Shown here one piece after another: positions 1 through 6,217 of a DNA stretch of 64,000 bases. The notes below the pieces were generated by a model. The model had not been told where the DNA came from, did no database searches, and saw only the letters and a program-made list of their open reading frames with translations. How positions within the stretch are numbered: the stretch's first letter is position 1; each line of letters begins with the position of its first letter. The position numbers and the translations under genes are program-made. This DNA is from [Flexibacter] sp. ATCC 35208 (GTDB taxonomy: Bacteria; Bacteroidota; Bacteroidia; Chitinophagales; Chitinophagaceae): assembly GCF_001975825.1 (NCBI RefSeq), contig NZ_MTKN01000040.1, forward strand, positions 10,158 to 74,157. The letters run 5' to 3'.

Positions 1-290
1 ATGATCTTCCAGAGCATAAAATCTTCTGTGACATTAATAAACTTATGCCACGTTCCTGCTGGTACAAAAAGATAATCACCTGAATCAATATCTATGACTC
101 TATCCTTGTACTGTACCTCTCCACATCCTGACATTACGATGTACGTTTCATTTTGTGAATCCGGCTCCTGTGTGTAAACATCCTCGGGACATAACAATAT
201 TACCCTCATTGTATTGTGTTCCCATAGGGTCACGGCTGCTTCTCCACTGTTTTCCAGCTGGCGCAATGCGTCAACGAATGCGATACGCAT
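1..290 (-). CDS. Cupin-domain protein, C-terminus beyond the window
   Basis: Translating the minus strand from the ATG at 288-290 gives an uninterrupted 96-codon reading frame that runs off the window start, so only the N-terminal part is visible. It opens MRIAFVDALRQLENSGE and contains a single-domain cupin_2 pattern: an N-terminal strand (TMRVILLCPE), an ETYIVMSGCGEV strand-turn where E and G fit cupin motif 1, and GDYLFVPAGTWHKF, which fits motif 2 with its metal-ligand-type His. The usual HxH of motif 1 is replaced (QEPDSQNE), so metal binding is uncertain. Such small proteins bind or isomerise small molecules, or regulate. I cannot name the substrate. It lies downstream of, and in the same direction as, the S24 regulator, with a 193-bp gap. 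Confidence 0.75.
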   Translation of the reverse strand, partial: MRIAFVDALRQLENSGEAAVTLWEHNTMRVILLCPEDVYTQEPDSQNETYIVMSGCGEVQYKDRVIDIDSGDYLFVPAGTWHKFINVTEDFMLWKI

Positions 291-483
291 AGTTCAATCT
301 TTGAGATTATTAAAAAAGGGGTTGGAGTAAGTAGCTTTATTAATTTATTCTGATGGTTACTTTGATATTCGTTTTTAAAGGTTGATTGATTTGGAGGCGA
401 CATGCGCCTCCCTGTGCACAGTCTTCCCAATGCTTAGAAGTCTATGCATTTTATTTTTTGAAAAAGTAATTGAGGTTGTGTAA

Positions 484-1236
484 TTAATTCCTGGTCTTTT
501 TCTTCAGCATATTTACCTGATCCTGGAGGTGGCTCACCATATCTGCGAGGTGGTTCACACTCATCCGGCTTTGTGGAGCGGCTTTGCTGATCACAGCATC
601 AGACTGCCAGAGTTCCAGCACTTCATCCATACCGACGGAATAAGGTTCGAACTGAGGGTTATCAGATACCAATGTCAGTTTTCCTTTTGTGCGGTTACTT
701 TTCAACAAACGTTTATACACAATTCCTTCTCTGCTTGTCACCACGACATAGGCTTCGTTGTTACGAATATCTTCCCAACCGTCAACTTTGTGGCATACGA
801 TTACAGAACCGGATGGTGTAGGTAACATAGAGTCACCGGCGATTTCGAAAGCTCTGTAACTACCAGCGCCCATCATAGGGAGGGTAAAGGTGTTCAGTTC
901 TTCGATGAATTCATCATCGTTATAACCTGCGAGGTAACCGGCGGCAGCTTTTACGGGTACAAATTCTATGGACTGGCGGCTATTGCCGAGCTTTTGCTGG
1001 CGGCGCTTTTCGAGGAAAGTATCTTTTTGGGAACCTACATCACGGCGAAGTAGATCGTCAATAGAAACCCTGAACATATCGCTGACCAGTTCCAGCACTT
1101 CTGTACGGGGCTCTGCACGCTCTTCTTCATAAGCTCCCAGGAGGGAACGTTTGATCCCTAGTTTATCAGCAAACTCCTGCTGCGTCCATCCTTTCTGCTT
1201 ACGCAGAAACTTTAAATTGCGGCATACAACTGACAT
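484..1236 (-). CDS. XRE-type HTH / S24 peptidase-fold repressor (LexA/CI-like)
   Basis: A 250-residue regulator. Residues 5-63 form an XRE helix-turn-helix (LRKQKGWTQQEFADKLG). Residues 92-215 form an S24 (LexA/UmuD/CI) domain. The residues expected for self-cleavage are present: an Ala-Gly pair in AAAGY (99-100), the nucleophilic Ser136 in GDSM, and the general base Lys175 in VYKRL. The last 25 residues look like a short coiled coil. The family represses its targets until DNA damage or another signal triggers RecA-assisted autoproteolysis. Whether this one is cleaved is inference from the conserved residues. An inverted repeat with a third half-site lies 12-39 bp upstream of its ATG, suggesting autoregulation. 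The same motif recurs near 2.9 kb. The divergent neighbour at 1350 may share the control region. Confidence 0.9.
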   Translation of the reverse strand: MSVVCRNLKFLRKQKGWTQQEFADKLGIKRSLLGAYEEERAEPRTEVLELVSDMFRVSIDDLLRRDVGSQKDTFLEKRRQQKLGNSRQSIEFVPVKAAAGYLAGYNDDEFIEELNTFTLPMMGAGSYRAFEIAGDSMLPTPSGSVIVCHKVDGWEDIRNNEAYVVVTSREGIVYKRLLKSNRTKGKLTLVSDNPQFEPYSVGMDEVLELWQSDAVISKAAPQSRMSVNHLADMVSHLQDQVNMLKKKTRN

Positions 1237-1247
1237 AATCTAAATTA

Positions 1248-1275
1248 TTTAGTAGAATTACTAACAAATTTAGTA
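1248..1275. promoter_or_regulatory. Operator-like inverted repeat upstream of the S24 repressor
   Basis: TTAGTA (1249-1254), a 4-nt spacer, TACTAA (1259-1264), 5 nt, then another TTAGTA (1270-1275). The first two are exact inverted repeats. The site sits between the divergent start codons of the repressor and the 1350 gene, immediately upstream of the repressor. An almost identical arrangement occurs at 2889-2913. Binding by the repressor is inferred. Confidence 0.6.
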
Positions 1276-1317
1276 TATAATTTTTGGAATAACCAAATAA
1301 ATCCGGTGATTCTCACT

Positions 1318-1325
1318 TATTTTTG
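1318..1325 (+). promoter_or_regulatory. Bacteroidota -7 promoter element (TATTTTTG)
   Basis: An exact TAnnTTTG match 25 bp before the ATG at 1350. It overlaps the alternative upstream TTG start and so argues for the downstream ATG. No clear -33 TTG was seen at the usual spacing. Confidence 0.55.
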
Positions 1326-1349
1326 TCAGGAAATCCAACTCAAAGATTT

Positions 1350-1814
1350 ATGTATACTCCGTTGCTGATTATTCACTCCCTGTTAAGGTGGGCAATTTTA
1401 CTAGCTGGCATTTGGGCCGTTTACCGTTCATGGAAAGGCGTTAGTGACAAAACACCTTTTACCGGTGCAGACAACAAGGCTGGTTTATTCTTTATGATTT
1501 TCTTTGACCTGCAATTGCTGGTAGGTCTGTTATTGTACTTTGTAGCCAGTCCACTGGTGAAAACAGCCCTGTCTGACATGGGTGCTGCCATGAAAGATGG
1601 CGTACTGCGCTTCTATGCTGTAGAACACATTACATTGGCAGTTTTAGCATTTATCCTGGTACACATTGGTCGTGCAAAAGTGAAGAAAGCACCGACTGAT
1701 GCATTAAAACATAAGAAGGGACTGATCTTCTTCGGTATTGTTTTGGTGCTGGTATTGCTGCTGACTCCATGGCCTTTCCGTCAGGCAGGTTTGGGCAGAG
1801 GGTGGTTGTATTAA
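1350..1814 (+). CDS. Small four-helix integral membrane protein (cytochrome b-like)
   Basis: A 154-residue protein with four hydrophobic segments, at about residues 5-25, 45-65, 90-112 and 122-142. Each of the first three carries a conserved-looking His or charged residue (HSLLRW near the N-terminus, EHITLAV in helix three, VHIGR just after it). It ends in a Trp/Phe-rich tail (PWPFRQAG). Homologues in Bacteroidota are often labelled cytochrome B, and the His residues could bind haem, but no proof is visible here. The ATG at 1350 is preferred because the -7 promoter element overlaps an earlier TTG start. It is transcribed divergently from the repressor and followed by a strong terminator. Confidence 0.75.
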   Translation: MYTPLLIIHSLLRWAILLAGIWAVYRSWKGVSDKTPFTGADNKAGLFFMIFFDLQLLVGLLLYFVASPLVKTALSDMGAAMKDGVLRFYAVEHITLAVLAFILVHIGRAKVKKAPTDALKHKKGLIFFGIVLVLVLLLTPWPFRQAGLGRGWLY

Positions 1815-1839
1815 TCGATACGATTATTCAAAAATACAG

Positions 1840-1870
1840 AGGGGCTGCTGTGATCACATCAGCCCCTTTT
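1840..1870 (+). terminator. Rho-independent terminator
   Basis: AGGGGCTG pairs with CAGCCCCT around a further palindromic TGTGATCACA core, followed by TTTT. It lies 26 bp after the membrane-protein stop codon. Confidence 0.75.
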
Positions 1871-1894
1871 ACTTTCGTCGTTTTTTCATCATTG

Positions 1895-2569
1895 TTACCC
1901 CTTATCCGTATGATATAAACGGAATGAATAGATATACGGCAATGCTGCCAGTATAGCTCCTGTAAAAATCAATAAAAATACTCCCGTCATTACGGGTAAA
2001 AAGAAACCTCCAATGAATGTGGCGATTCCCGTCCACATCCATAGATTGCCTGCCATCAGATGCGTTTGCTGCCATATTTCCGTGCTTTGCAACGTCCACG
2101 GTGTACGTACCCCCACAAAATAATTCGGTTGTAATCTGCGTAAATAGATCCCGATCATTGCGATTAATGTGCCCACTCCTGTAAATACCCAACGCTCCAT
2201 CATTAAAGCGCGGCCCTGGCTTACCATCCAGATAATTGCGCCGGTGAATACGGCGAGGTATATGTGAATGGAGAAGCGGATACGATAGTATTGCTGGCGC
2301 TGCAGGCGCTCGTTTGCTTCCGGGAAATCCACATGGTCTACGTGAGGAAGGTAGCGGAAGAGGAAATATAACATGAGGTTGGTGAGGAATAGGAAGGTCA
2401 TGAGTAATAAGAAATCACTTTTGGTGCCGACCCGTTCCGGTATGCCTGTGATGCTGTAGTTGTTTGGGAAGATGTCTGGCATAGAAGGCCAGATGATTCC
2501 CAGGTATGCCATCGGCATCAATAATAAAAGCAACAATAATAGTTCTTGTCCTAAATCCGTCTTTTTCAT
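1895..2569 (-). CDS. SdpI/DUF1648-type integral membrane protein
   Basis: A 224-residue polytopic membrane protein with about six hydrophobic stretches. The N-terminal half has the DUF1648 arrangement (a first helix, then a PNNYSITGIPERVGTKS loop before the second helix). The C-terminal half has the SdpI-family hallmarks NYFVGVRTPWTLQSTEIWQQTH and a final pair of helices. SdpI of Bacillus is an immunity protein and signal receptor for the SdpC toxin; most family members are uncharacterised. The ATG at 2569 is chosen because it is followed by a Lys-rich MKKTDLG start and a helix. The longer frame upstream of it is poorly hydrophobic and lacks a start signal. It is preceded by hairpin-rich DNA and is probably monocistronic. 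Confidence 0.82.
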   Translation of the reverse strand: MKKTDLGQELLLLLLLLMPMAYLGIIWPSMPDIFPNNYSITGIPERVGTKSDFLLLMTFLFLTNLMLYFLFRYLPHVDHVDFPEANERLQRQQYYRIRFSIHIYLAVFTGAIIWMVSQGRALMMERWVFTGVGTLIAMIGIYLRRLQPNYFVGVRTPWTLQSTEIWQQTHLMAGNLWMWTGIATFIGGFFLPVMTGVFLLIFTGAILAALPYIYSFRLYHTDKG

Positions 2570-2660
2570 AACAACATGGATTTGGTGTACATGAAAGGTG
2601 ACAAATACTATACCGTTGGCATACATATATTACAATTGTGAAGGGTGATTGGTTTAATTG

Positions 2661-2706
2661 CAAACAAAAAACGGATTTGCCTTTCGGCAAATCCGTTTTT
2701 TGTTTG
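2661..2706 (-). terminator. 21-bp perfect hairpin, likely bidirectional terminator
   Basis: Arms 2661-2681 and 2686-2706 are exactly complementary around a TTTC loop. The stem has a CGGATTTGCC core flanked by A6/T6 tracts. It sits about 92 bp upstream of the SdpI-like gene start, so it does not end that gene. It would stop transcripts entering from either side. Confidence 0.6.
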
Positions 2707-2710
2707 GGAG

Positions 2711-2830
2711 CGGATAGTTCCGCCGATGCCTCGGCGGAACTATCCGTGTGAAGGGATAAATAGCCGGAAGGGATAAACCGCAATAAAGCGCGACAAACCG
2801 CCGGAAGAGACAAACCGCGATAAGGGCGAA
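2711..2830. repeat. Palindrome plus short degenerate direct repeats
   Basis: 2711-2726 and 2731-2746 form a perfect 16-bp GC-rich stem with a TGCC loop. Next to it, read on the minus strand, a motif close to GCGGTTTrTCyCTTCCGG appears about three times between 2748 and 2826. No convincing gene is present. With the adjacent 21-bp hairpin this is either a repetitive extragenic palindromic element or a structured small RNA. Confidence 0.6.
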
Positions 2831-2887
2831 GTGCAAAAATGGATGGAATTCGAAGGTTTGTTATTAAGTTGTTATTATGCTAATTAT

Positions 2888-2913
2888 TTTAGTATTTACT
2901 AATAATATTAGTA
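2888..2913. promoter_or_regulatory. Second copy of the operator-like motif
   Basis: TTAGTA (2889-2894), 2 nt, TACTAA (2897-2902), 5 nt, TTAGTA (2908-2913). Same half-sites, order and second spacing as at 1249-1275; only the dyad spacer differs (2 versus 4 nt). It lies between the aspartokinase terminator and the hairpin cluster; any transcript it controls is unclear. Confidence 0.5.
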
Positions 2914-2949
2914 TTTTTACAACCCGAGCCTTTCCCTCACAATCACCAT

Positions 2950-2989
2950 AAAAAAAACAGGTCGTCCCCTTTATTGGAGACGACCTGTT
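2950..2989 (-). terminator. Rho-independent terminator of lysC
   Basis: 11-bp stem (2956-2966 with 2979-2989, core ACAGGTCGTC) followed on the minus strand by a T tract (A run at 2950-2957). 23 bp after the lysC stop. Confidence 0.85.
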
Positions 2990-3011
2990 CCTTTATAATT
3001 CATTTTAAAGA

Positions 3012-4334
3012 CTATTCCAGATCAAACAACCCTTTGTTCAGTAACTGGAGCGTTTTCTCCTTATGCTGACCACCGATCAGGATAGAAATATTATGACGGC
3101 TACCGCCATAAGAAATCATTCTCAAAGGCACTTCATTCAGCGCTTCAAACAGTTTCTTCAGGATAGAAGGTGTTGCCGCTACTTCGTTACCCACGATTGA
3201 AACGATGGTCTGATGATGATCCAGTTCTACTGAACCAAATGGCTGCAGTTCTTTCAGCAGCTGATCCAGCTGTGGTGTATTTTCTATTGTCAGGGAAACC
3301 GCTACTTCTGAAGTAGTGATCATATCAATAGGTACACGGTATTTTTCAAATACTTCGAAGATCTTACGCAGGAAACCATATGCCAGCAACATACGGCTGG
3401 ATTTGATCTTGATTGCGATAATGCCATCCTTGGCAGCTACCGCTTTCACGCCATCGCCACTTGGCATTTCTGTGATAATGGTACCATGTGCCTCAGGCTG
3501 CATCGTGTTCAGCAACTTCACCGGAATGTTGAAGTGCTGTGCTGGCCAGATGGATGCAGGATGCAGAATCTTAGCGCCAAAGTACGCCAGTTCCGCAGCC
3601 TCGTCAAATGACAGCTGATCGATCGGGAATGTTTTCTTTACTACCCGGGGATCGTTGTTGTGCATACCGTCGATATCTGTCCAGATCTGTACTTCTTCAG
3701 CCTGAATAGCTGCACCGATCAGGGATGCAGAATAATCACTACCACCACGTTTCAGGTTGTCTATCTCTCCCCTGTGATTGCGGCAGATATACCCCTGCGT
3801 AACGAAAATCTTATTATCCTTATGTTTATCCAACAGGTTGCCCAGGCGGATCTTTATCTTTGGAATTTCCGGCTCTTCGTACTCGTCAATGCTCATGAAA
3901 TCCAGGGCTGATATCAATTCAGAATGGACACCCGCTTCTTCCAGGTACACACTGAAGAGTTTAGTAGAGAGTAATTCACCCTGGGCCAAAATATCCTTGT
4001 TCAAAGCTTCGTTGAAGCTAATTTTCAGGATGATGTTCAGAAATTCAAAATGCTCGTCAATAACAGCACCAGCCTTTTCACGTGCTTCAGGCTGCTTCAC
4101 CAGCGCCTCAATAAATGAGCGGTAGTGAGCTTCCAGCTTATCTATCTGCCCCTTAGCCTGCTCCTTTTTACCTTCAGACAAGGATTGTCCTATCTCAACC
4201 AAGGAATTGGTGGTACCGGATAATGCAGACAACACGACGATTTTTGGAGCGTCATCAGCAGTCACCAGCTGGGCCACGGCATGCATGCGTTCAGGTTTAC
4301 CTACCGACGTGCCGCCAAATTTTAAGATCTTCAT
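3012..4334 (-). CDS. lysC: Aspartate kinase, monofunctional
   Basis: A 440-residue cytosolic enzyme that phosphorylates L-aspartate with ATP, the first step of the Lys/Thr/Met/diaminopimelate pathway. Visible motifs are KFGGTSVG at residues 5-12, RGGSDYSAS at 196-204 and the IWTDIDGMHNNDPRVV substrate/ATP segment at 217-232. Residues 300-440 fit two ACT domains (for example TTSEVAVSLT and SIVGNEV), typical of allosteric feedback control; which amino acid inhibits it cannot be read from sequence. Length and layout match single-domain AKs of Bacteroidota, not the AK-homoserine dehydrogenase fusion. It follows a dehydrogenase gene in the same direction, but a small hairpin separates them, so it may be transcribed separately. 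A strong terminator follows. Confidence 0.96.
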   Translation of the reverse strand: MKILKFGGTSVGKPERMHAVAQLVTADDAPKIVVLSALSGTTNSLVEIGQSLSEGKKEQAKGQIDKLEAHYRSFIEALVKQPEAREKAGAVIDEHFEFLNIILKISFNEALNKDILAQGELLSTKLFSVYLEEAGVHSELISALDFMSIDEYEEPEIPKIKIRLGNLLDKHKDNKIFVTQGYICRNHRGEIDNLKRGGSDYSASLIGAAIQAEEVQIWTDIDGMHNNDPRVVKKTFPIDQLSFDEAAELAYFGAKILHPASIWPAQHFNIPVKLLNTMQPEAHGTIITEMPSGDGVKAVAAKDGIIAIKIKSSRMLLAYGFLRKIFEVFEKYRVPIDMITTSEVAVSLTIENTPQLDQLLKELQPFGSVELDHHQTIVSIVGNEVAATPSILKKLFEALNEVPLRMISYGGSRHNISILIGGQHKEKTLQLLNKGLFDLE

Positions 4335-4369
4335 TACTGTTGTATTGTTATGTGTTTGACGTAACTCTT

Positions 4370-4392
4370 ATAAAAAGCGCAAGTTCGCGCTT
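4370..4392 (-). terminator. Weak hairpin/terminator between the dehydrogenase gene and lysC
   Basis: On the minus strand AAGCGC, GAACTT loop, GCGCTT, then TTTAT. Only a 6-bp stem, so it may be an attenuator. Confidence 0.4.
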
Positions 4393-4403
4393 AATTCCTG
4401 ACT

Positions 4404-5477
4404 TTAAAAGCTCAATTTAAATTTCTCCCCAACTTCTCTCAGATCTTTTATCACCGGGTCCAGTAATGGAATACCTCCCTGACGGCGATGTGCTTCCATT
4501 TCACGCTCGGGATCACCAGGTATCAATACCTGCTCTCCTGCTACCGGTGTTGCATTTCTGAAGCGGGTGATCCACTTGTCCATATGCTCCTTGAACTCAT
4601 CTGCAGGGCGGAAGGCGTCTATACGCATGGCTCCCAGAAAGTGGCCCAGTCCTTCTCCTACAGGATCGGGTGCCAATGGCAGGAAACTTACGAACGGTGG
4701 TGCCCAGGGACCATAATTGGCTCCTGACAACACTGCTGAAAATATATCGACGATCGCTCCCAGGCAATATCCCTTATGACTACCGTGTTCACGGTCGCCA
4801 CCCAGTGGCAACAGGGCGCCGCCATCTTTGAGTTCATGTGGGTTGGTGCTGGAATGACCTTCTTTGTCCTGGATCCATCCGGTAGGAGCTTCCTCACTTT
4901 TACGCTGCAGGATCTCCAATTTACCGTTGGCAGCCGTAGTTGTAGCAAAATCCGCTACAAAGGCTGGTTGTGTTTTGGCAGGAATCGCTACTGCAATAGG
5001 GTTGGTACCCAGCATACGCTCTGTGGCAAAGGTTGGCGCTACCAGTGGACTGGCATTGGTCATGGCCATACCGATCATATCCTTATCCAGCGCCATCATG
5101 GCATGCTGGCCGGCAATGCCGAAATGGTTGGAGTTCTTTACGCTCACCCAGCCACTACCCACGTTAGCAGCTTTTGCTATTGCTACCTGCATGGCATAAG
5201 GAGCTACGACCAGGCCAAGGCCACGATCACCGTCTACTACAGCTGTACTGGGGGTTTCATGCACTACGCGGATGTTCGGAGTGGCATTTACACGACCGTT
5301 TTCCCAGAGACGTACATAGCCAATAAGGCGCGCTACCCCATGAGAATCAATCCCTCTGAGATCTGCTGATAATAAAACTTCACTGGCTGTTGCCGCATGT
5401 TCGTCTGAACAGCCCATGCGTTTAAAAACTTCCTGGGTAAATTCCCTTAAATGAGGATAGGAGAAAATCTGGCTCAT
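4404..5477 (-). CDS. Malate/L-lactate dehydrogenase family oxidoreductase (Ldh_2)
   Basis: A 357-residue NAD(P)-dependent oxidoreductase of the Ldh_2 family, which oxidises 2-hydroxy acids such as malate, L-lactate, ureidoglycolate or 2,3-diketogulonate and also contains imine reductases. The family signature is clear: ADLRGIDSHGVARL around residues 38-51 with the catalytic His46, a NSNHFGIAG segment about residue 115, the GTNPIAVAIP strand and HKGYCLG. The ATG at 5477 is chosen because the protein then begins at the usual SYPHLREFTQEV helix. The frame upstream would add 25 unlike residues and overlap the preceding gene. It lies 49 bp downstream of the DUF3467 gene and probably shares its promoter. 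The precise substrate is unknown. Confidence 0.9.
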   Translation of the reverse strand: MSQIFSYPHLREFTQEVFKRMGCSDEHAATASEVLLSADLRGIDSHGVARLIGYVRLWENGRVNATPNIRVVHETPSTAVVDGDRGLGLVVAPYAMQVAIAKAANVGSGWVSVKNSNHFGIAGQHAMMALDKDMIGMAMTNASPLVAPTFATERMLGTNPIAVAIPAKTQPAFVADFATTTAANGKLEILQRKSEEAPTGWIQDKEGHSSTNPHELKDGGALLPLGGDREHGSHKGYCLGAIVDIFSAVLSGANYGPWAPPFVSFLPLAPDPVGEGLGHFLGAMRIDAFRPADEFKEHMDKWITRFRNATPVAGEQVLIPGDPEREMEAHRRQGGIPLLDPVIKDLREVGEKFKLSF

Positions 5478-5526
5478 GATGGATTTCCGTGCTATTGATT
5501 TTTGTATCAGTTGATCTGGTTCTGTT

Positions 5527-5841
5527 TTAGGCCTGAGCGGTAGGTCCTCCAAAGTTCATGGGGAGGGATACCGGTTCCTGGTCCTGAATAGTTCCGTGAA
5601 TCGATTCAAATTTCTTGATATTGTCCAACATTGCCTTCATGAAGCGCTTTGCGTGCTGAGGAGTAAGGATAATGCGGGATTTTACCTTTGCTTTGGGCAT
5701 TCCGGGCATTACATTCACAAAATCGACTACAAATTCTGCATTGGAGTGGGTGATGATCGCCAGGTTAGCGTATACACCTTCTGCAATTTCCTCGGTCAAT
5801 TCTATATTGAGCTGGGCTTGTTCGTCCTGCTGATTTTCCAT
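5527..5841 (-). CDS. DUF3467 family protein
   Basis: A 104-residue protein covering the whole DUF3467 family: an acidic N-terminus, GVYANLAIITHSNAEFVVDF, VMPGMPKAKVKSRIILTP and a helix HAKRFMKAMLDNI. The domain is found alone in many Bacteroidota and its function is unknown; secretion signals and catalytic motifs are absent, so it should be a small cytosolic protein. It heads an apparent operon with the Ldh_2 gene and has an exact -7 promoter element just upstream, giving a very short leader. Confidence 0.9.
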   Translation of the reverse strand: MENQQDEQAQLNIELTEEIAEGVYANLAIITHSNAEFVVDFVNVMPGMPKAKVKSRIILTPQHAKRFMKAMLDNIKKFESIHGTIQDQEPVSLPMNFGGPTAQA

Positions 5842-5861
5842 GTTCTGTTATATTTTCGGTA

Positions 5862-5869
5862 CAAATGTA
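5862..5869 (-). promoter_or_regulatory. -7 promoter element (TACATTTG) for the DUF3467 gene
   Basis: Exact TAnnTTTG match on the minus strand, 20 bp before the ATG. A 38-bp palindrome lies directly upstream where the -33 region would be. Confidence 0.65.
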
Positions 5870-5888
5870 AAAAAGAGGATGTAAAATA

Positions 5889-5926
5889 AATTCTAAAAAA
5901 GAAATGGCCATTTCTTTTTTAGAATT
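5889..5926. repeat. 38-bp perfect palindrome
   Basis: 5889-5907 is the exact reverse complement of 5908-5926, with no loop; it has A6/T6 tracts and a TGGCCA centre. Its right edge touches the stop codon of the SusD-like relic at 5925. It could serve as a bidirectional terminator or a regulator site for the DUF3467 promoter. Confidence 0.75.
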
Positions 5927-6020
5927 ACTGGGCATCCCACCAGACCCTTCTCGTCAAAGTAGTGTTGGATGGGGTATTCGTATTATACCTCACCTCACTG
6001 CCTGGATAGAGATTAGCCTG
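5925..6020 (-). pseudogene. Decayed C-terminus of a SusD/RagB-like protein
   Basis: Read on the minus strand from 6020, the last 31 codons before a TAA at 5925-5927 encode LYPGSEVRYNTNTPS and then TRRVWWDAQ. The YP..E...N spacing and the closing (V/F)WWD are the usual end of SusD-family lipoproteins; the intact SusD next door ends with YPIAEQN and KLFWDIY. The frame stays open to about 6065 and is then blocked by a stop, and no upstream SusD sequence remains. I read it as the 3' stump of a deleted susD copy. Confidence 0.55.
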
Positions 6021-6137
6021 CACAGCATGGTAGAATCTTTTGATTTTCCCCGGGCAAACAAGTCCTTACTGTTTTAGAAGTAGCCACATAAGAAAAAAAA
6101 TAGAAATGCGTGCTTACTGCAGCAGGTCTCTTCAACG

Positions 6138-6173
6138 AAAAAAGGTTACCGGTAAAAACCGGCAACCTTTTTC
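6138..6173 (-). terminator. Terminator after susD
   Basis: 15-bp stem around an AAAA/TTTT loop (GGTTaCCGGT against ACCGGcAACC). The one imperfect pair is G-U only on the minus-strand transcript. Flanked by A/T tracts, 45 bp beyond the susD stop. Confidence 0.8.
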
Positions 6174-6217
6174 ATTATTAGAGTATTGCTTATTAATTAT
6201 TGTTAGCGTATTGCTTA

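Noticed and set aside
393-411. Small hairpin GGAGGCG-ACATG-CGCCTCC after the repressor gene
   Set aside because: No T tract on either strand, so I do not call it a terminator.
230-430. A minus-strand frame overlapping the start of the cupin gene
   Set aside because: The cupin frame has the domain motifs; this one has none and overlaps its start.
529-825. A plus-strand frame antisense to the S24 repressor gene
   Set aside because: It lies wholly inside a well-supported gene on the other strand and shows no protein-like features.
2654-2836. A minus-strand 60-codon frame through the hairpin cluster
   Set aside because: It starts at TTG and consists of the palindromes and direct repeats; Arg/Pro-rich by composition only.
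4335-4403. Lysine riboswitch upstream of lysC
   Set aside because: The gap is only 69 bp and holds just a 6-bp stem, far too short for the known riboswitch.
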